Part shown: piece after piece, positions 1 to 7,891 of the stretch
How the letters are laid out: every line of letters begins with the position of its first letter
Numbering within the stretch: position 1 is the stretch's first letter
Origin: Cerioporus squamosus
Lineage: Eukaryota > Basidiomycota > Agaricomycetes > Polyporales > Polyporaceae
DNA length: 25,371 nt
Assembly (NCBI GenBank): GCA_022592435.1
Contig: JABYQS010000392.1
Span: forward strand, 1 to 25,371
Direction: 5' to 3'
Program-made: the position numbers and the translations under genes
The notes under the pieces: generated by a model
The model's input: the letters and a program-made list of their open reading frames with translations, nothing else
The model's database searches: none
Told to the model about the DNA's origin: nothing

Positions 1-444
1 AGAGCTTTACCGAGGGAACGGAAGAAGTGGGACACGAACTCCGAGCCCGATCGGAAGTGACGTGGGACGGAACTCCGTGCTTGGAGAACACATGAAGGAC
101 GAAGAGTTCGGCGAGCTCCTGGGCGTTGAGCGTATTGTGAGTCGGAATGAAGATCGACTGCTTGGTCAACCGGTCAACAATGACAAGTATCGCGGTATAG
201 CCGTCGGAGTCCGGGAGCTGTTCGATGAGGTCCATGGAAATGGAGTTCCAGGGCCGTTCGGGGATGGGGAGTTGCTTCAATGTTCCGTAGGGCAGATGAC
301 GGGGAACCTTGGATCTCGCGCATGTAGTACAGGTTTTGCAGTAGTCTCGGATGAAGTTGCGGAGTCCGGGCCAGTTGTAGTCCCGGAGGACGAGGTCCTG
401 AGTCTTGTTCTGTCCCCAGTGGCCCGCAGTTGGGTGATCGTGAC
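1..444 (-). pseudogene. Integrase part of gypsy pol, frameshifted and cut by window edge
   Basis: Beyond the RNase H and tether, the pol frame is lost at about 441-444. In the next frame an integrase reads clearly. An N-terminal HHCC zinc finger appears (H-x3-H, then C-K-T-C-T-T-C), followed by the catalytic core around the MDLIEQLPDSDGY motif and the VIVDRLTKQ strand, and then the HVTSDR segment that precedes the second catalytic aspartate region. The first shift looks like loss of one base where a Val-His pair is expected. A second one-base loss lies at about 46-52, where a run of G after the SDR codons is one short, so the following SEF codons are out of frame. Both are seen in a single sequence and could be real decay or sequencing error. 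With these lesions no functional integrase can be made from this copy. Confidence 0.85.
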
Positions 445-2853
445 GGACCGGAGGACTCGGAGTCGGAGGTCTCCGGAGTCCGGGACGTAGATGCGATTGC
501 TGAGACATAGGAAACCATCGTCGTTGAAAGACCAGCGGGGGTGGTCGACTTCCGAGGCATGCGAGAGACCTGCGGCGAGCTCCGGGGAAGGGTTCTCGGA
601 GGCTTGAGCGGAGCGGATGTCCGCGCGGAGTTGGGTATCGTCGAGGACGAACACCGCACGGAGGACCGGAGCGTGGAGGATTGTCGCCCGGAGGGAGGAA
701 GCGAGCTGTTCCTGGGTGAAGACTGGTCGGAAGTTGTGTGGGTTGACGACGGAGTAGTCACTGTCCCCCTCCTTTGGGTAGACGTCCCAACGGCGAGTGA
801 GTGCGTCGGGTTTTGCTCCGAGTTTCCCGGGTCGGAATCGGATAACCATGTTGAACTGCGACAGGTACTCGGACCAGCGGGCTTGGCGGCGGGTGAGGAG
901 TTTTGTGGTGGAGAAGTACTCGAGGTTCTTGTGATCCGTGACGACGTCGATCGGAGTTCCGGAGCCCTCGAGGTAGTGCCGCCAAGTCTTGAATGCTTCG
1001 AAGATGGCCAAGAGTTCCTTGTCGTGAGTGTCGTAGTTCAACTCCGCACCGGAGAGGGTACGGGAGTGGAAAGCGATGGGATGGAGTTCACCGGAGTCCG
1101 TGGTGATGGACAGAATTCCGGCGATAGCGTAGTCCGAGGCATCCGTCTCGACGGTGATTTGCCGATCGGGTTCCCAATGGTGAAGAACCGGAGCTGTGGT
1201 GAACGCCTTTTTGAGAGAGTTAAAGGCGTCGCGGCATTCATCGGAGAAGTTCCAAGGAACATTCTTGCGAGTGAGACGGGTGAGGGGAAGGACGATCTCG
1301 GAGTAGCGAGGGATGAAACGCCGGTAGAAGTTGGCGAATCCGAGGAAGGACTGTATGTCTCGGACTTTCCGGGGTTCCGGCCACTCGAGAATCGTCTTGA
1401 CCTTGGAGTCCGACATCGTGAGTCCTTCGGCGGAGAGGATGTAGCCGAGGTACTCGACGGAGTCCGAGTGGAACTCGCACTTGTCGGCGCGAGCATAGAG
1501 CTTGTGCTTCCGGAGACGTCGTAGGACTTCTTTGACGTGCTTCCGGTGATCGGCGGGGTTGTCGGAGTAGATGAGGATGTCGTCCAGATACACGACGACG
1601 CAAACATCTAGCAAGTCCGCGAAGATTTCGTTGACAAAGCGTTGAAAGGCGGCCGGAGCGTTAGAAAGTCCGAAAGGCATGACGCGCCATTCGAACGATC
1701 CGTAGCGCGTTCGGAAAGCCGTCTTCCATTCATCTCCGGGGGCTATTCGGACTAGGTTGTAGGCATGTCGGAGGTCGATCTTGGTGTAGATCCGAGCCTT
1801 CCGCGGAGCATCGAGGAGGTCCGAGACGAGGGGAAGGGGATATCGGTCCTTCCGAGTGATCTTGTTCAACCCGCGGTAGTCGACGCACAAGCGGAGTGAG
1901 CCGTCCTTCTTCTTGACGAATAGGACCGGAGCTCCACACGGAGAGTTGGAAGGGCGGATGAAACCTGAGCGGAGATTTTCTTCGATGTACTCTCGGAGAG
2001 TGTCGAGCTCGAGCTTCGAGAGGGAGTAGATAGGTCCGAGGGGTGGAACGGCTCCGTCTTCTAGATCGATTTTGAGGTCGTAGGGACGGTGTTCCGGAAG
2101 GGTGTCCGCTCGAGTCTTGCTGAAGACGTCCGCAAATTCGTGATACTCTTCGGGGACTCCAGGGAGGTCCGGAGGGGCATCGGAAATGGACGAACTCCGA
2201 GCGGTAGCGACAGAGGCGGACTTTGCAGAGAGATTGAGAGTGAAACTCTCGGAGCCCTGGAGCTTACAGGCACGCGCGAACGCGGCTGCTCCGATCAGGG
2301 AGACAGAGGGTGCCGGAGGAGAAGGAGTCGACGGATTGAAGTCCGAAGGGTTCTCCGAACTCGGCGGAGGTGACGTCGGAGATACGGGACGATCCGAGGG
2401 CGTAGTCCGGAAATGGATGCTGTGCTTCTTCCAGTCAATCAAGGGATTGTAAGCGGAGAGCCAGCTGTATCCGAGAACAGCGGAGACGGATTTGTCGAGT
2501 GGAGTGACATAGAAGTCGAGGTTCAGAACTTCCCCAGAGGGAAAGTGGACAGGCATTATGGTTTTCCGAGTGATAGACGTGTTCGAGGAACCGTCGAAGA
2601 GCGAGAGGCGAATCGGAGGAATGAACGTAGTCTGGAGTTCATGCTGATCGACGAAGTCCGAGTCGAGGAAGCAATGCGACGAGCCGGAGTCGACGAGGGC
2701 AGTGAACGGAGTTTGTAGATTTTCGGAGTAGAGTTGGAGAAGCAGAGAGGACGGGTCGGAAAGAGCGGAAGCGTTGAGACGGAGTTGCGGTTCCGCGTGG
2801 GTCAAGTCAACGCGATCTACACCGCACGCGGATTGCGGAGGATCGCAGCCTAG
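277..2853 (-). CDS. pol: Gypsy pol polyprotein: protease, reverse transcriptase, RNase H (integrase out of frame)
   Basis: The frame has no ATG near its beginning. It is entered by -1 frameshifting from gag at 2853, 16 codons before a TTG at 2805 that is used here as residue 1. Aspartic protease shows ALVDSGSSHCFLDS with the DSG at about residues 39-41. Reverse transcriptase spans about 270-450, with KKDGSLRLCVDYRGLN, YTKIDLRHAY, MPFGLSNAP and the catalytic YLDD at 406-409. RNase H follows at about 548-670, with acidic residues in ETDASD (D555), DKELLA and TDHKNL, and DALTR at its end. The reading frame departs from integrase after residue 788, so roughly the last 54 residues of the open frame are not genuine. 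The product would copy the element RNA inside gag particles in the cytoplasm. Domain assignments are secure from motifs; activity of this copy is doubtful. Confidence 0.93.
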   Translation of the reverse strand, partial: LGCDPPQSACGVDRVDLTHAEPQLRLNASALSDPSSLLLQLYSENLQTPFTALVDSGSSHCFLDSDFVDQHELQTTFIPPIRLSLFDGSSNTSITRKTIMPVHFPSGEVLNLDFYVTPLDKSVSAVLGYSWLSAYNPLIDWKKHSIHFRTTPSDRPVSPTSPPPSSENPSDFNPSTPSPPAPSVSLIGAAAFARACKLQGSESFTLNLSAKSASVATARSSSISDAPPDLPGVPEEYHEFADVFSKTRADTLPEHRPYDLKIDLEDGAVPPLGPIYSLSKLELDTLREYIEENLRSGFIRPSNSPCGAPVLFVKKKDGSLRLCVDYRGLNKITRKDRYPLPLVSDLLDAPRKARIYTKIDLRHAYNLVRIAPGDEWKTAFRTRYGSFEWRVMPFGLSNAPAAFQRFVNEIFADLLDVCVVVYLDDILIYSDNPADHRKHVKEVLRRLRKHKLYARADKCEFHSDSVEYLGYILSAEGLTMSDSKVKTILEWPEPRKVRDIQSFLGFANFYRRFIPRYSEIVLPLTRLTRKNVPWNFSDECRDAFNSLKKAFTTAPVLHHWEPDRQITVETDASDYAIAGILSITTDSGELHPIAFHSRTLSGAELNYDTHDKELLAIFEAFKTWRHYLEGSGTPIDVVTDHKNLEYFSTTKLLTRRQARWSEYLSQFNMVIRFRPGKLGAKPDALTRRWDVYPKEGDSDYSVVNPHNFRPVFTQEQLASSLRATILHAPVLRAVFVLDDTQLRADIRSAQASENPSPELAAGLSHASEVDHPRWSFNDDGFLCLSNRIYVPDSGDLRLRVLRSVTITQLRATGDRTRLRTSSSGTTTGPDSATSSETTAKPVLHARDPRFPVICPTEH

Positions 2854-2859
2854 TTTTTT
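2812..2859 (-). promoter_or_regulatory. -1 programmed ribosomal frameshift signal at the gag-pol junction
   Basis: The last gag codons read CCA AAA AAC TAG, so the canonical slippery heptamer A AAA AAC (2859-2853) sits directly before the gag stop, in the correct X XXY YYZ phase. Pol is in the -1 frame and stays open from the slip point. After a 6-nt spacer (TAGGCT, 2852-2847), GCGATC (2846-2841) can pair with GATCGC (2817-2812). Nested inside, CCGCA (2838-2834) can pair with TGCGG (2826-2822), leaving a 7-nt loop. Spacer length and a nested stem are what known -1 signals use. Efficiency and use in vivo are inferred. Confidence 0.8.
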
Positions 2860-4340
2860 GGCTCCGCAGGGACCGGAGGATTTTCCGGAGCAACGGGAGC
2901 CTCCGCGACCTGAGCAGCGCGGCCTTTAGCAGCGACGGACTTCTTGGGACAGGCGTCCGCGGTATGTCCGGCGCCACCACAGAAAAGGCACAGATTGTTG
3001 GCGAAGCGACGCTGACGTTCTTCCTGAGTTAACTTGCCGTCCTTGCCCAGCTTATCGGCGTAGGGCTTCGGAGTCTTCGGCGGAGTCTTCGGAGTTCCGG
3101 GCTTCGGAGGGTTCTTCGGAGTGGAGGGTTTCGAAGACGAGGAGGAGTGCCCAGACGTCGGAAAGGAAGATGATGATGTCGGAGACTTAGACGACCCGGA
3201 GATCTTGTTGCTCGAGGACGAAGTCCGAGTCTCGCGATTCTGCTCGGTCTTGCGTTCCCAGTAGCGAGCGTCGATGGACTGAGCGAGCTCTCGGAGTTTG
3301 TTCAGGTCCTTCGGCTTGCCGATCTCGGAGATACGGTCTTTGAGACGAGCCGGAAGTCCCTTGTAGAACTGGTAACGAAGAGCTCCGGGGCCCCACTCGA
3401 CTTGAGTGGCGAGCCGGTTGAACTGGGTGATGTATCGAGCTACGCGTTGGTTATCGGACATAGAGAGGTTCTCGAGCTCGTGTTCGGCGGTGCCGACGAC
3501 ATCATAAGGTCCGAAGTTCGCCCGGAGTTCGTCTTGGAAGACCTCGTAGTCCGACATGAACACCGGTGGGTTGCCGGTCGGAGATTCTAGAAGGAAGGGT
3601 TCGAACCATGCGAGAGCGATGCCTTTAAGGTGTGATATCGCGTAGGTGACCTTCTTCTCGTCCGTGTCGAATGTCCGAGGTCGAGCCTTGAAGACGAGCT
3701 CTAACTGGGCGAAGAAGGAACGGAGTTTGGTGGTGTCCGCTCCGTCGAACGGATCCGGATCCCGGACGTTGTTACGCTCATAGGAGGCCGACTTGGCGGA
3801 GGAGCCAGCCGGAGCCGGGTTCTGGAGGGTTTGAGCGAGCATAACTAGAGCGGCAGCTAAGTCCGGGTTTGTTTGGCTTTGGCTGGCTGACTGTGTAGTC
3901 GGAGCCTGAGCCTGAGCTGTGGCTCCGGAGTTTGCCTGGGTGGGACCGGAGGTTCCGTGCTGGGTAGCGGCCTGAGACGGGCCTTGAGGCGGCTGAGCTG
4001 CAGTCTGAGTTGACTGAGCGGTGGTCCGGACGGCGGGTTGGGGAGGTCCGGTAACCGAGGTCGACTGTGTCCGAGCCGGAGCAGGCCCGGAGGTCGAGGC
4101 CGACAACCCTTGGGACGGGGTCCGGTAGAGGCGTGAGGAGGAAGCGAAAGGGTTGGACGGAGATACCATGGAGGCCGGAGGCTGTTCCGGAGATGCGGCG
4201 CGGGTAGACTCAGTCGAAGATGCAATGTCTCCGAGTTGGAAAGAAGCTACTCCGCGACGAGTTGGAGTCTCCGGAGGGGCCGAAAGCGCGCCTCCACGAC
4301 GAGCGGTGAATCCTAGGAAGGAGGAATCCTCGTCGTGCAT
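2850..4340 (-). CDS. gag: Gypsy gag polyprotein (capsid and zinc knuckle)
   Basis: A 496-residue protein beginning at the ATG at 4340. Residues 1 to about 185 are low complexity, rich in Ser, Thr, Pro, Ala and Gln. Residues about 190-365 form the retrotransposon gag/capsid domain, recognisable from DPDPFDGADTTKLRSFFAQL, the AISHLKGIALAWFEP stretch and the ITQFNRLATQVEWG helix region typical of Ty3-like capsids. A Ser/Lys/Pro linker follows. One CCHC zinc knuckle, CLFCGGAGHTADAC (C-x2-C-x4-H-x4-C), lies at 451-464 and would bind the element RNA. The protein ends in EPKN, whose last two codons plus the preceding base form the slippery site. Gag would assemble the cytoplasmic particle and supply structural protein in excess of pol. 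The frame is uninterrupted. Confidence 0.93.
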   Translation of the reverse strand: MHDEDSSFLGFTARRGGALSAPPETPTRRGVASFQLGDIASSTESTRAASPEQPPASMVSPSNPFASSSRLYRTPSQGLSASTSGPAPARTQSTSVTGPPQPAVRTTAQSTQTAAQPPQGPSQAATQHGTSGPTQANSGATAQAQAPTTQSASQSQTNPDLAAALVMLAQTLQNPAPAGSSAKSASYERNNVRDPDPFDGADTTKLRSFFAQLELVFKARPRTFDTDEKKVTYAISHLKGIALAWFEPFLLESPTGNPPVFMSDYEVFQDELRANFGPYDVVGTAEHELENLSMSDNQRVARYITQFNRLATQVEWGPGALRYQFYKGLPARLKDRISEIGKPKDLNKLRELAQSIDARYWERKTEQNRETRTSSSSNKISGSSKSPTSSSSFPTSGHSSSSSKPSTPKNPPKPGTPKTPPKTPKPYADKLGKDGKLTQEERQRRFANNLCLFCGGAGHTADACPKKSVAAKGRAAQVAEAPVAPENPPVPAEPKN

Positions 4341-4371
4341 AGCGAATCCTCAGTGGAGTTCTGATATACTG

Positions 4372-4671
4372 TTAAGACTGTGCGTGCCAAGTCAAACTCC
4401 GGAAGGAAGTCCGAAGTCCGAAGTCCGAAGGCAGCGCGGAGGTGAAGACTTCGGCGAAGTTATTGACCAACGCCCTGAGGAGACGCAAGGTGTCTTCTAT
4501 TTGCAAAGGAACAGAACTCCGGAGTTTATACCGGAGCAAGCAACGATGGAGGAAGTCAAGCAGAGAGGGAACCAGAGAGTCAGAAGCCGAATGACCAGAG
4601 TCGGAAGACGGAGGTCGGTCGAGGTCGGAAGTCCGGACGAAGGTGCGGACGGATTTCAGAAGAGAAGGCAA
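4372..4671 (-). other. Short open frame in the gypsy leader, possible uORF
   Basis: A 99-codon open frame lies between the probable LTR and the gag start on the same strand. It shows no recognisable domain and is rich in Ser, Leu and Arg. It ends 31 nt before the gag ATG, so translation of it could influence gag expression. It may equally be chance; nothing in the sequence decides. Confidence 0.2.
4406..4430. repeat. Heptamer tandem repeat (GAAGTCC, about 3.5 copies)
   Basis: Three perfect head-to-tail copies of GAAGTCC plus a partial fourth lie in the gypsy leader between LTR and gag. The unit is the same word family (GGAGTCC, CCGAAGTCC) that is over-represented across the element. Confidence 0.8.
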
Positions 4672-4685
4672 TAGATTGAGTTGTT

Positions 4686-5087
4686 GATACCGAGAAGGAT
4701 AAGAGGGAAGTAAACGAGATATCAGAACTGAGGTCTAAGGGAGAATACAAGCAGACTTAAATACTAAAGTCCGGAGGTCCGAAAGGGGTAAGCTAAAAGT
4801 AGAGACAGGAGTCGGAGTCCGGTGCCAAGGCGGAAGCAAGTAAGTAGCCAATAGGAAATGGAGGTAAGTGCGGATACAAGTGGATACAAGTGCGGATACA
4901 AACGGGTAATACTATCGGGACTGCGGAGGTGATCGGAGTCCGAGGGGAGCGGATAGTAAGGGGTAAGTATCGTAGTAAGGATGAGTCACAACGAAAGGAT
5001 GAGGAAGTAAGTATGAGTCAACGGATGAACCGGAGTCCGGTCGGAGTTGAGTCCGGAGTTGGGTGTCTTGGAGCACGGGATGTAACA
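4686..5087 (-). repeat. Probable 5' LTR of the gypsy element (boundaries estimated)
   Basis: On the minus strand the LTR would start TGTTACATCC at 5087, just where LINE coding sequence stops making sense, and end near GGTATCAACA at about 4686. These two ends are partly inverted relative to each other and obey the TG...CA rule. A TATA-like box lies inside, and three copies of GGATACAA (4872-4901, plus strand) sit in the presumed U3. Length would be about 402 bp. The partner LTR is outside the window, so neither end is proven. I could not identify a primer-binding site with confidence. Confidence 0.45.
4756..4763 (-). promoter_or_regulatory. TATA-like box of the gypsy LTR (TATTTAAG)
   Basis: The minus strand reads TATTTAAG here, inside the probable LTR and about 70 nt before its estimated downstream end. 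This is the spacing expected for a U3 promoter followed by a short R and U5. Upstream lies the triple GGATACAA motif. Assigned by motif and position only. Confidence 0.4.
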
Positions 5088-7204
5088 CATTGTCCGTCAC
5101 CCAGTAGCGCGGGAGGCTCTCCCGCGCTTCGAGTATCGGCTCCCAGATACTCGCTATCGTCCTTGCTTTAAGTGCTCTCCGCCCCATGTACGAAGCACAG
5201 GACCATCTGTCCAGATCAAGGTGTCGGTCCATGGTGGCGTACCACCGCCTGGTCACTTCCGGTACTGACAATTCGTCACCTTCGTTTTGGATCACTCGCT
5301 CACATCTAAGCTTCCAGACCAGGTATAGCGACTCGGTCACCAAGATGGTCCATAGCGCTTCTGCGGCAACCGCACGGCTGCCGTCCTCGCGCTCGAAAGT
5401 CGCACACGCCGCGCCGAGGGCGGTACCCCAGGTTATATTCCGGCTCGGCATGCCCGTCCTGGCCCACGTCTCCGCAAGGAGCTTCCAGATCGCTTCCTGT
5501 CCCACGGTGCGGCACTCAAAAAGTAAGTGTTCCATCGTTTCGACCTCGCCGCATTTCTGACACATCGCCCGTGCTTGCAGCTCTGCGGACATCTTGTCCC
5601 GCAGCCATTTGTAGCCAACCATATAGCCTTCGTGGATGGTCATCCACAGGAACTGCCGGCACTCGCGCGACACATGCCTGGTGCGTAGTGACGTCCAGAC
5701 CTGCGCTTCGGTTAATGGTAGTTCGAATACTGACTTCATATCGTCCAGGATCCGTCTGATATTTCCAGCCGTGCGCGTCCTCAGTTCGAGGCTCCACTGT
5801 TTCTGCCTCCGTATCTCCCGGTACGCCAGCTTTTGTGTCATCCAAGTGAGTTTGCACCCGGTTGTTCTCAGTTCCACTGGCACTGATAAATCCACAGCAT
5901 CACCAATCTCTCGCGCTGCGCCCTGCGCTGCTAGTTGGTCCGCCATCTCATTCCCATGGTGCCCGTTGTGGCCTTTAACCCACTTCAGGTATGTCCCGGC
6001 TTTCCTAGATCGCATTGCTCCAATGATCGCTTGGGTTATTGATGTGTTCTTTTGCAGGAGAAATCCTTGGTTCTCATGGCGGTTCTTCCAGATTGTGACC
6101 GAGTTCATCACGGTTTTGGAGTCCGTCACCTCCACTAGTGGGACGTCTGCTCGTGCCATTTGTGTTGCGGTAAGTGTCGCCACCGCTTCGCCCGTCTGAT
6201 TTGATTGTAGCATGTGCACAGGTAGGCGTATTGACTTGTTCAGGCTACCGTCCGCCGCGCAAAACACGCCCGCTCCCGCGTGGGCGTCTGCTCGCCCATT
6301 GTTTATGCACGATACATCCGTCGCCATCACACACACGTCCCCTCGTCGCGTCGAGGCTGTCATATCCGGGAGGCGGTTACACACCTCTCCGTGGGTGAAG
6401 GTGCGGAAGGCGTCGCCCAGTAGTCCCTCTGTTGTGATGCGGCGGTCGAAAAGCACCAGCCTGTCTCCCAGGTCTGCCCCCAGTTCTCTGAGCTCGTCGT
6501 GTAGCTCATTCTCATAGTCAGCAGGGTGAAGGCCCCTAGGGTCCCACTTCTCAGGGAGAGCGTCCAGGAACTCAAGTGCGCGTGCCGCGCAAGCATGTGG
6601 TCTTAGACAGCCAGCCCCCAGCCGGGCAAACTCGCATTCCGCGCATTTGCACGATGCGTAGCGCAGGTGACCCGGCGCATGGAAGTTGAGTACAAAGGCT
6701 TCAAAATCCCCAACGGTCCTAAGCTGATGTCTTTCTGTCAGGCATGTCACCACCATGGAGGTCCGAGCTAGTTGCTTTGCCACAGGGAGGTCGAGTTGGT
6801 TGTGGAACCACATGGGCATGGCACGCAGAATCTCGCGTGAGAAGGCAAGTCCCTCTTGCCTCAAGCCATACTTTACACTCGTTCTAAGCATACATTGCAG
6901 GTACTTTGGCAATGCCAAGGTCTTTGGCCACCAGTGTTGCAGAAGTGGGTTCATTCGGAGCTCAGGCGCACGGGCGGTGCAGTCTATCGTGACAGTCCGT
7001 GCCATGAGGTCATCGGCCACATACGCCCACGTCGGGCGGAGCTTCCCATAGTGCAGGTACGATCGTACCCACATTAAGTCTATTGCTTCATTGCGTGACT
7101 CAATGTCTAGGATTTTCAGACCTCCCCGCTCGAAATCGGCATGCGCATGTTCAAGACTTACAGGAGGCACAACACGATCATTCCACAGGTACTTCCGTAG
7201 GATG
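5088..7204 (-). pseudogene. LINE ORF2, downstream half: thumb region, RNase H and zinc motif
   Basis: Residues are counted from an in-frame GTG at 7170. The open frame continues upstream to the hAT-like insertion and joins the reverse-transcriptase half once that insert is ignored. RNase HI is clear at about 280-415: TDVSC (D285), a glutamate in TGEAVATL, EVTDSKTV (D350) and KGHNGHHGNEMAD. Between the thumb and RNase H is a Cys-rich cluster at about 172-195. Near 537-553 lies C-x2-C-x7-H-x4-C (CQKCGEVETMEHLLFEC), the zinc-binding motif usually found after the reverse transcriptase in such LINEs. The true C-terminus is lost: after VTDN at about 5088 the frame runs into LTR sequence and about 58 foreign codons. 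Separated from its promoter-proximal half, it cannot be expressed as part of ORF2. Confidence 0.88.
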
Positions 7205-7212
7205 CGCTCAAG
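7205..7212. repeat. Target-site duplication, left copy (CGCTCAAG)
   Basis: Eight bases, CGCTCAAG, directly flank the left end of the hAT-like element and recur exactly at 7912-7919 on its right. Eight-base duplications are the hallmark of hAT transposition. The bases are part of LINE ORF2. Confidence 0.93.
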
Positions 7213-7232
7213 TAGTGATGGAGGGTCCAGTC
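7213..7232 (+). repeat. hAT-like terminal inverted repeat, left
   Basis: Twenty bases beginning TAGTGATGGAGGGTCC match the inverse complement of 7892-7911 at 19 positions. Together with the adjoining 8-bp duplication this defines the element's left border. Confidence 0.92.
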
Positions 7233-7584
7233 ACAGGACCGGTCGAAAACCGTGATTGAACCGCAACCGCACCAAAAAGAACCGGACTTTAACCGGAAAT
7301 TTATTGGTCCAGTTACGGTTCAGTTATCGGTCTTACTTGATGGACCAGTAGGTAATAACCGACGTAACCGGTCAGAACCGGTCAATAACCGGAGTGGCAC
7401 CAGAGGGGCTTGAACCGGCACACATAACAAAATTGCGCTGCAAGCCGGACACCAAACCAACTGACCCATTAGAACTGGTAATTAAGCAGTTGTAGATAGC
7501 TCATAAGACGACTTTTTGCCATCTAATCTAGTCTTATCTTATCTCACTTGGCGCCTATACTTAGCGCCACTAGTAGCTATACAT

Positions 7585-7740
7585 AGGATGTACTGTTGGC
7601 TCAGCTGGTACATTGCCTGCGGCTCTGCTATGGCTCCAGAGGCCTTGAGTTCAATTCCCGTGTATGCAAAAAGGTTGTCAATATGTTCCAGTAGCTGTTT
7701 GTAGTCAGTATCAGTAGATATTGTAATGTCACATGATTTT
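7585..7740 (+). other. tRNA-like / SINE-head-like sequence with Pol III A and B boxes
   Basis: TGGCTCAGCTGG at 7597-7608 fits an internal A box (D-arm of a tRNA) and GAGTTCAATTC at 7647-7657 fits a B box with one or two mismatches. The 38-nt spacing is normal for tRNA genes. GAGGCCTTGAGTTCAATTCCCG resembles a variable loop plus T-arm. A full cloverleaf cannot be drawn: the acceptor arms do not pair well and the T-stem is weak. The nearest T4 run downstream is at about 7736. It is therefore better read as a decayed tRNA or the head of a tRNA-derived SINE carried in the hAT-like element than as a working tRNA gene. Confidence 0.4.
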
Positions 7741-7891
7741 CAGTTAATAACCGGTTTGAACCAACAACTGGACTGCGGTTATGGTCCAGTTACAAATTGT
7801 TCAGTTGAGGTGCACTACAACCGGACTGGTAAGTGGTCCAATTAGGTTGCGGTCCTCGGTTCGACCCTCGGGGGGTCAAAAAACTGGACTT

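Larger units (their letters stand above)
1..5087 (-). mobile_element. Ty3/gypsy LTR retrotransposon, 5' LTR through integrase (3' end outside window)
   Basis: Read on the minus strand, the element runs from a probable 5' LTR through a leader, gag, a gag/pol frameshift signal, then pol with protease, reverse transcriptase, RNase H and the start of integrase. This domain order (RT and RNase H before integrase) is that of Ty3/gypsy elements. The rest of integrase, any chromodomain and the 3' LTR lie beyond the left edge, so LTR identity and the target duplication cannot be checked. The element sits in the distal part of a LINE ORF2: LINE coding sequence is readable up to about 5088 and LTR-like sequence starts there. 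Gag and most of pol are intact, but integrase carries frameshifts, so this copy is probably a recent but dead insertion. Base composition is peculiar, with very frequent GGAGTCC/CCGGAG words in both coding and LTR parts. Confidence 0.93.

Noticed and set aside
541..1524. Long plus-strand open frame opposite gypsy pol
   Set aside because: Antisense to RT and RNase H; it arises from the codon bias of pol and has no domain of its own.
4153..4674. Plus-strand open frame opposite the gag N-terminus and leader
   Set aside because: Antisense shadow with low complexity; the sense strand carries gag.
4868..4905. Possible CRISPR-like short repeats
   Set aside because: Only three 8-base copies with 2-4 nt gaps inside an LTR of a eukaryotic element; not an array.
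4912..5087. Last 58 or so codons of the open frame containing the LINE C-terminal half
   Set aside because: These codons are translated gypsy LTR sequence and not part of the LINE protein.
5636..6199. Plus-strand open frame opposite LINE RNase H
   Set aside because: The sense strand shows clear RNase H motifs; the antisense product has none.
7858..7868. Second B-box-like word GGTTCGACCCT near the right end of the hAT-like element
   Set aside because: No A box at suitable distance and no tRNA fold; more likely part of the subterminal repeats.
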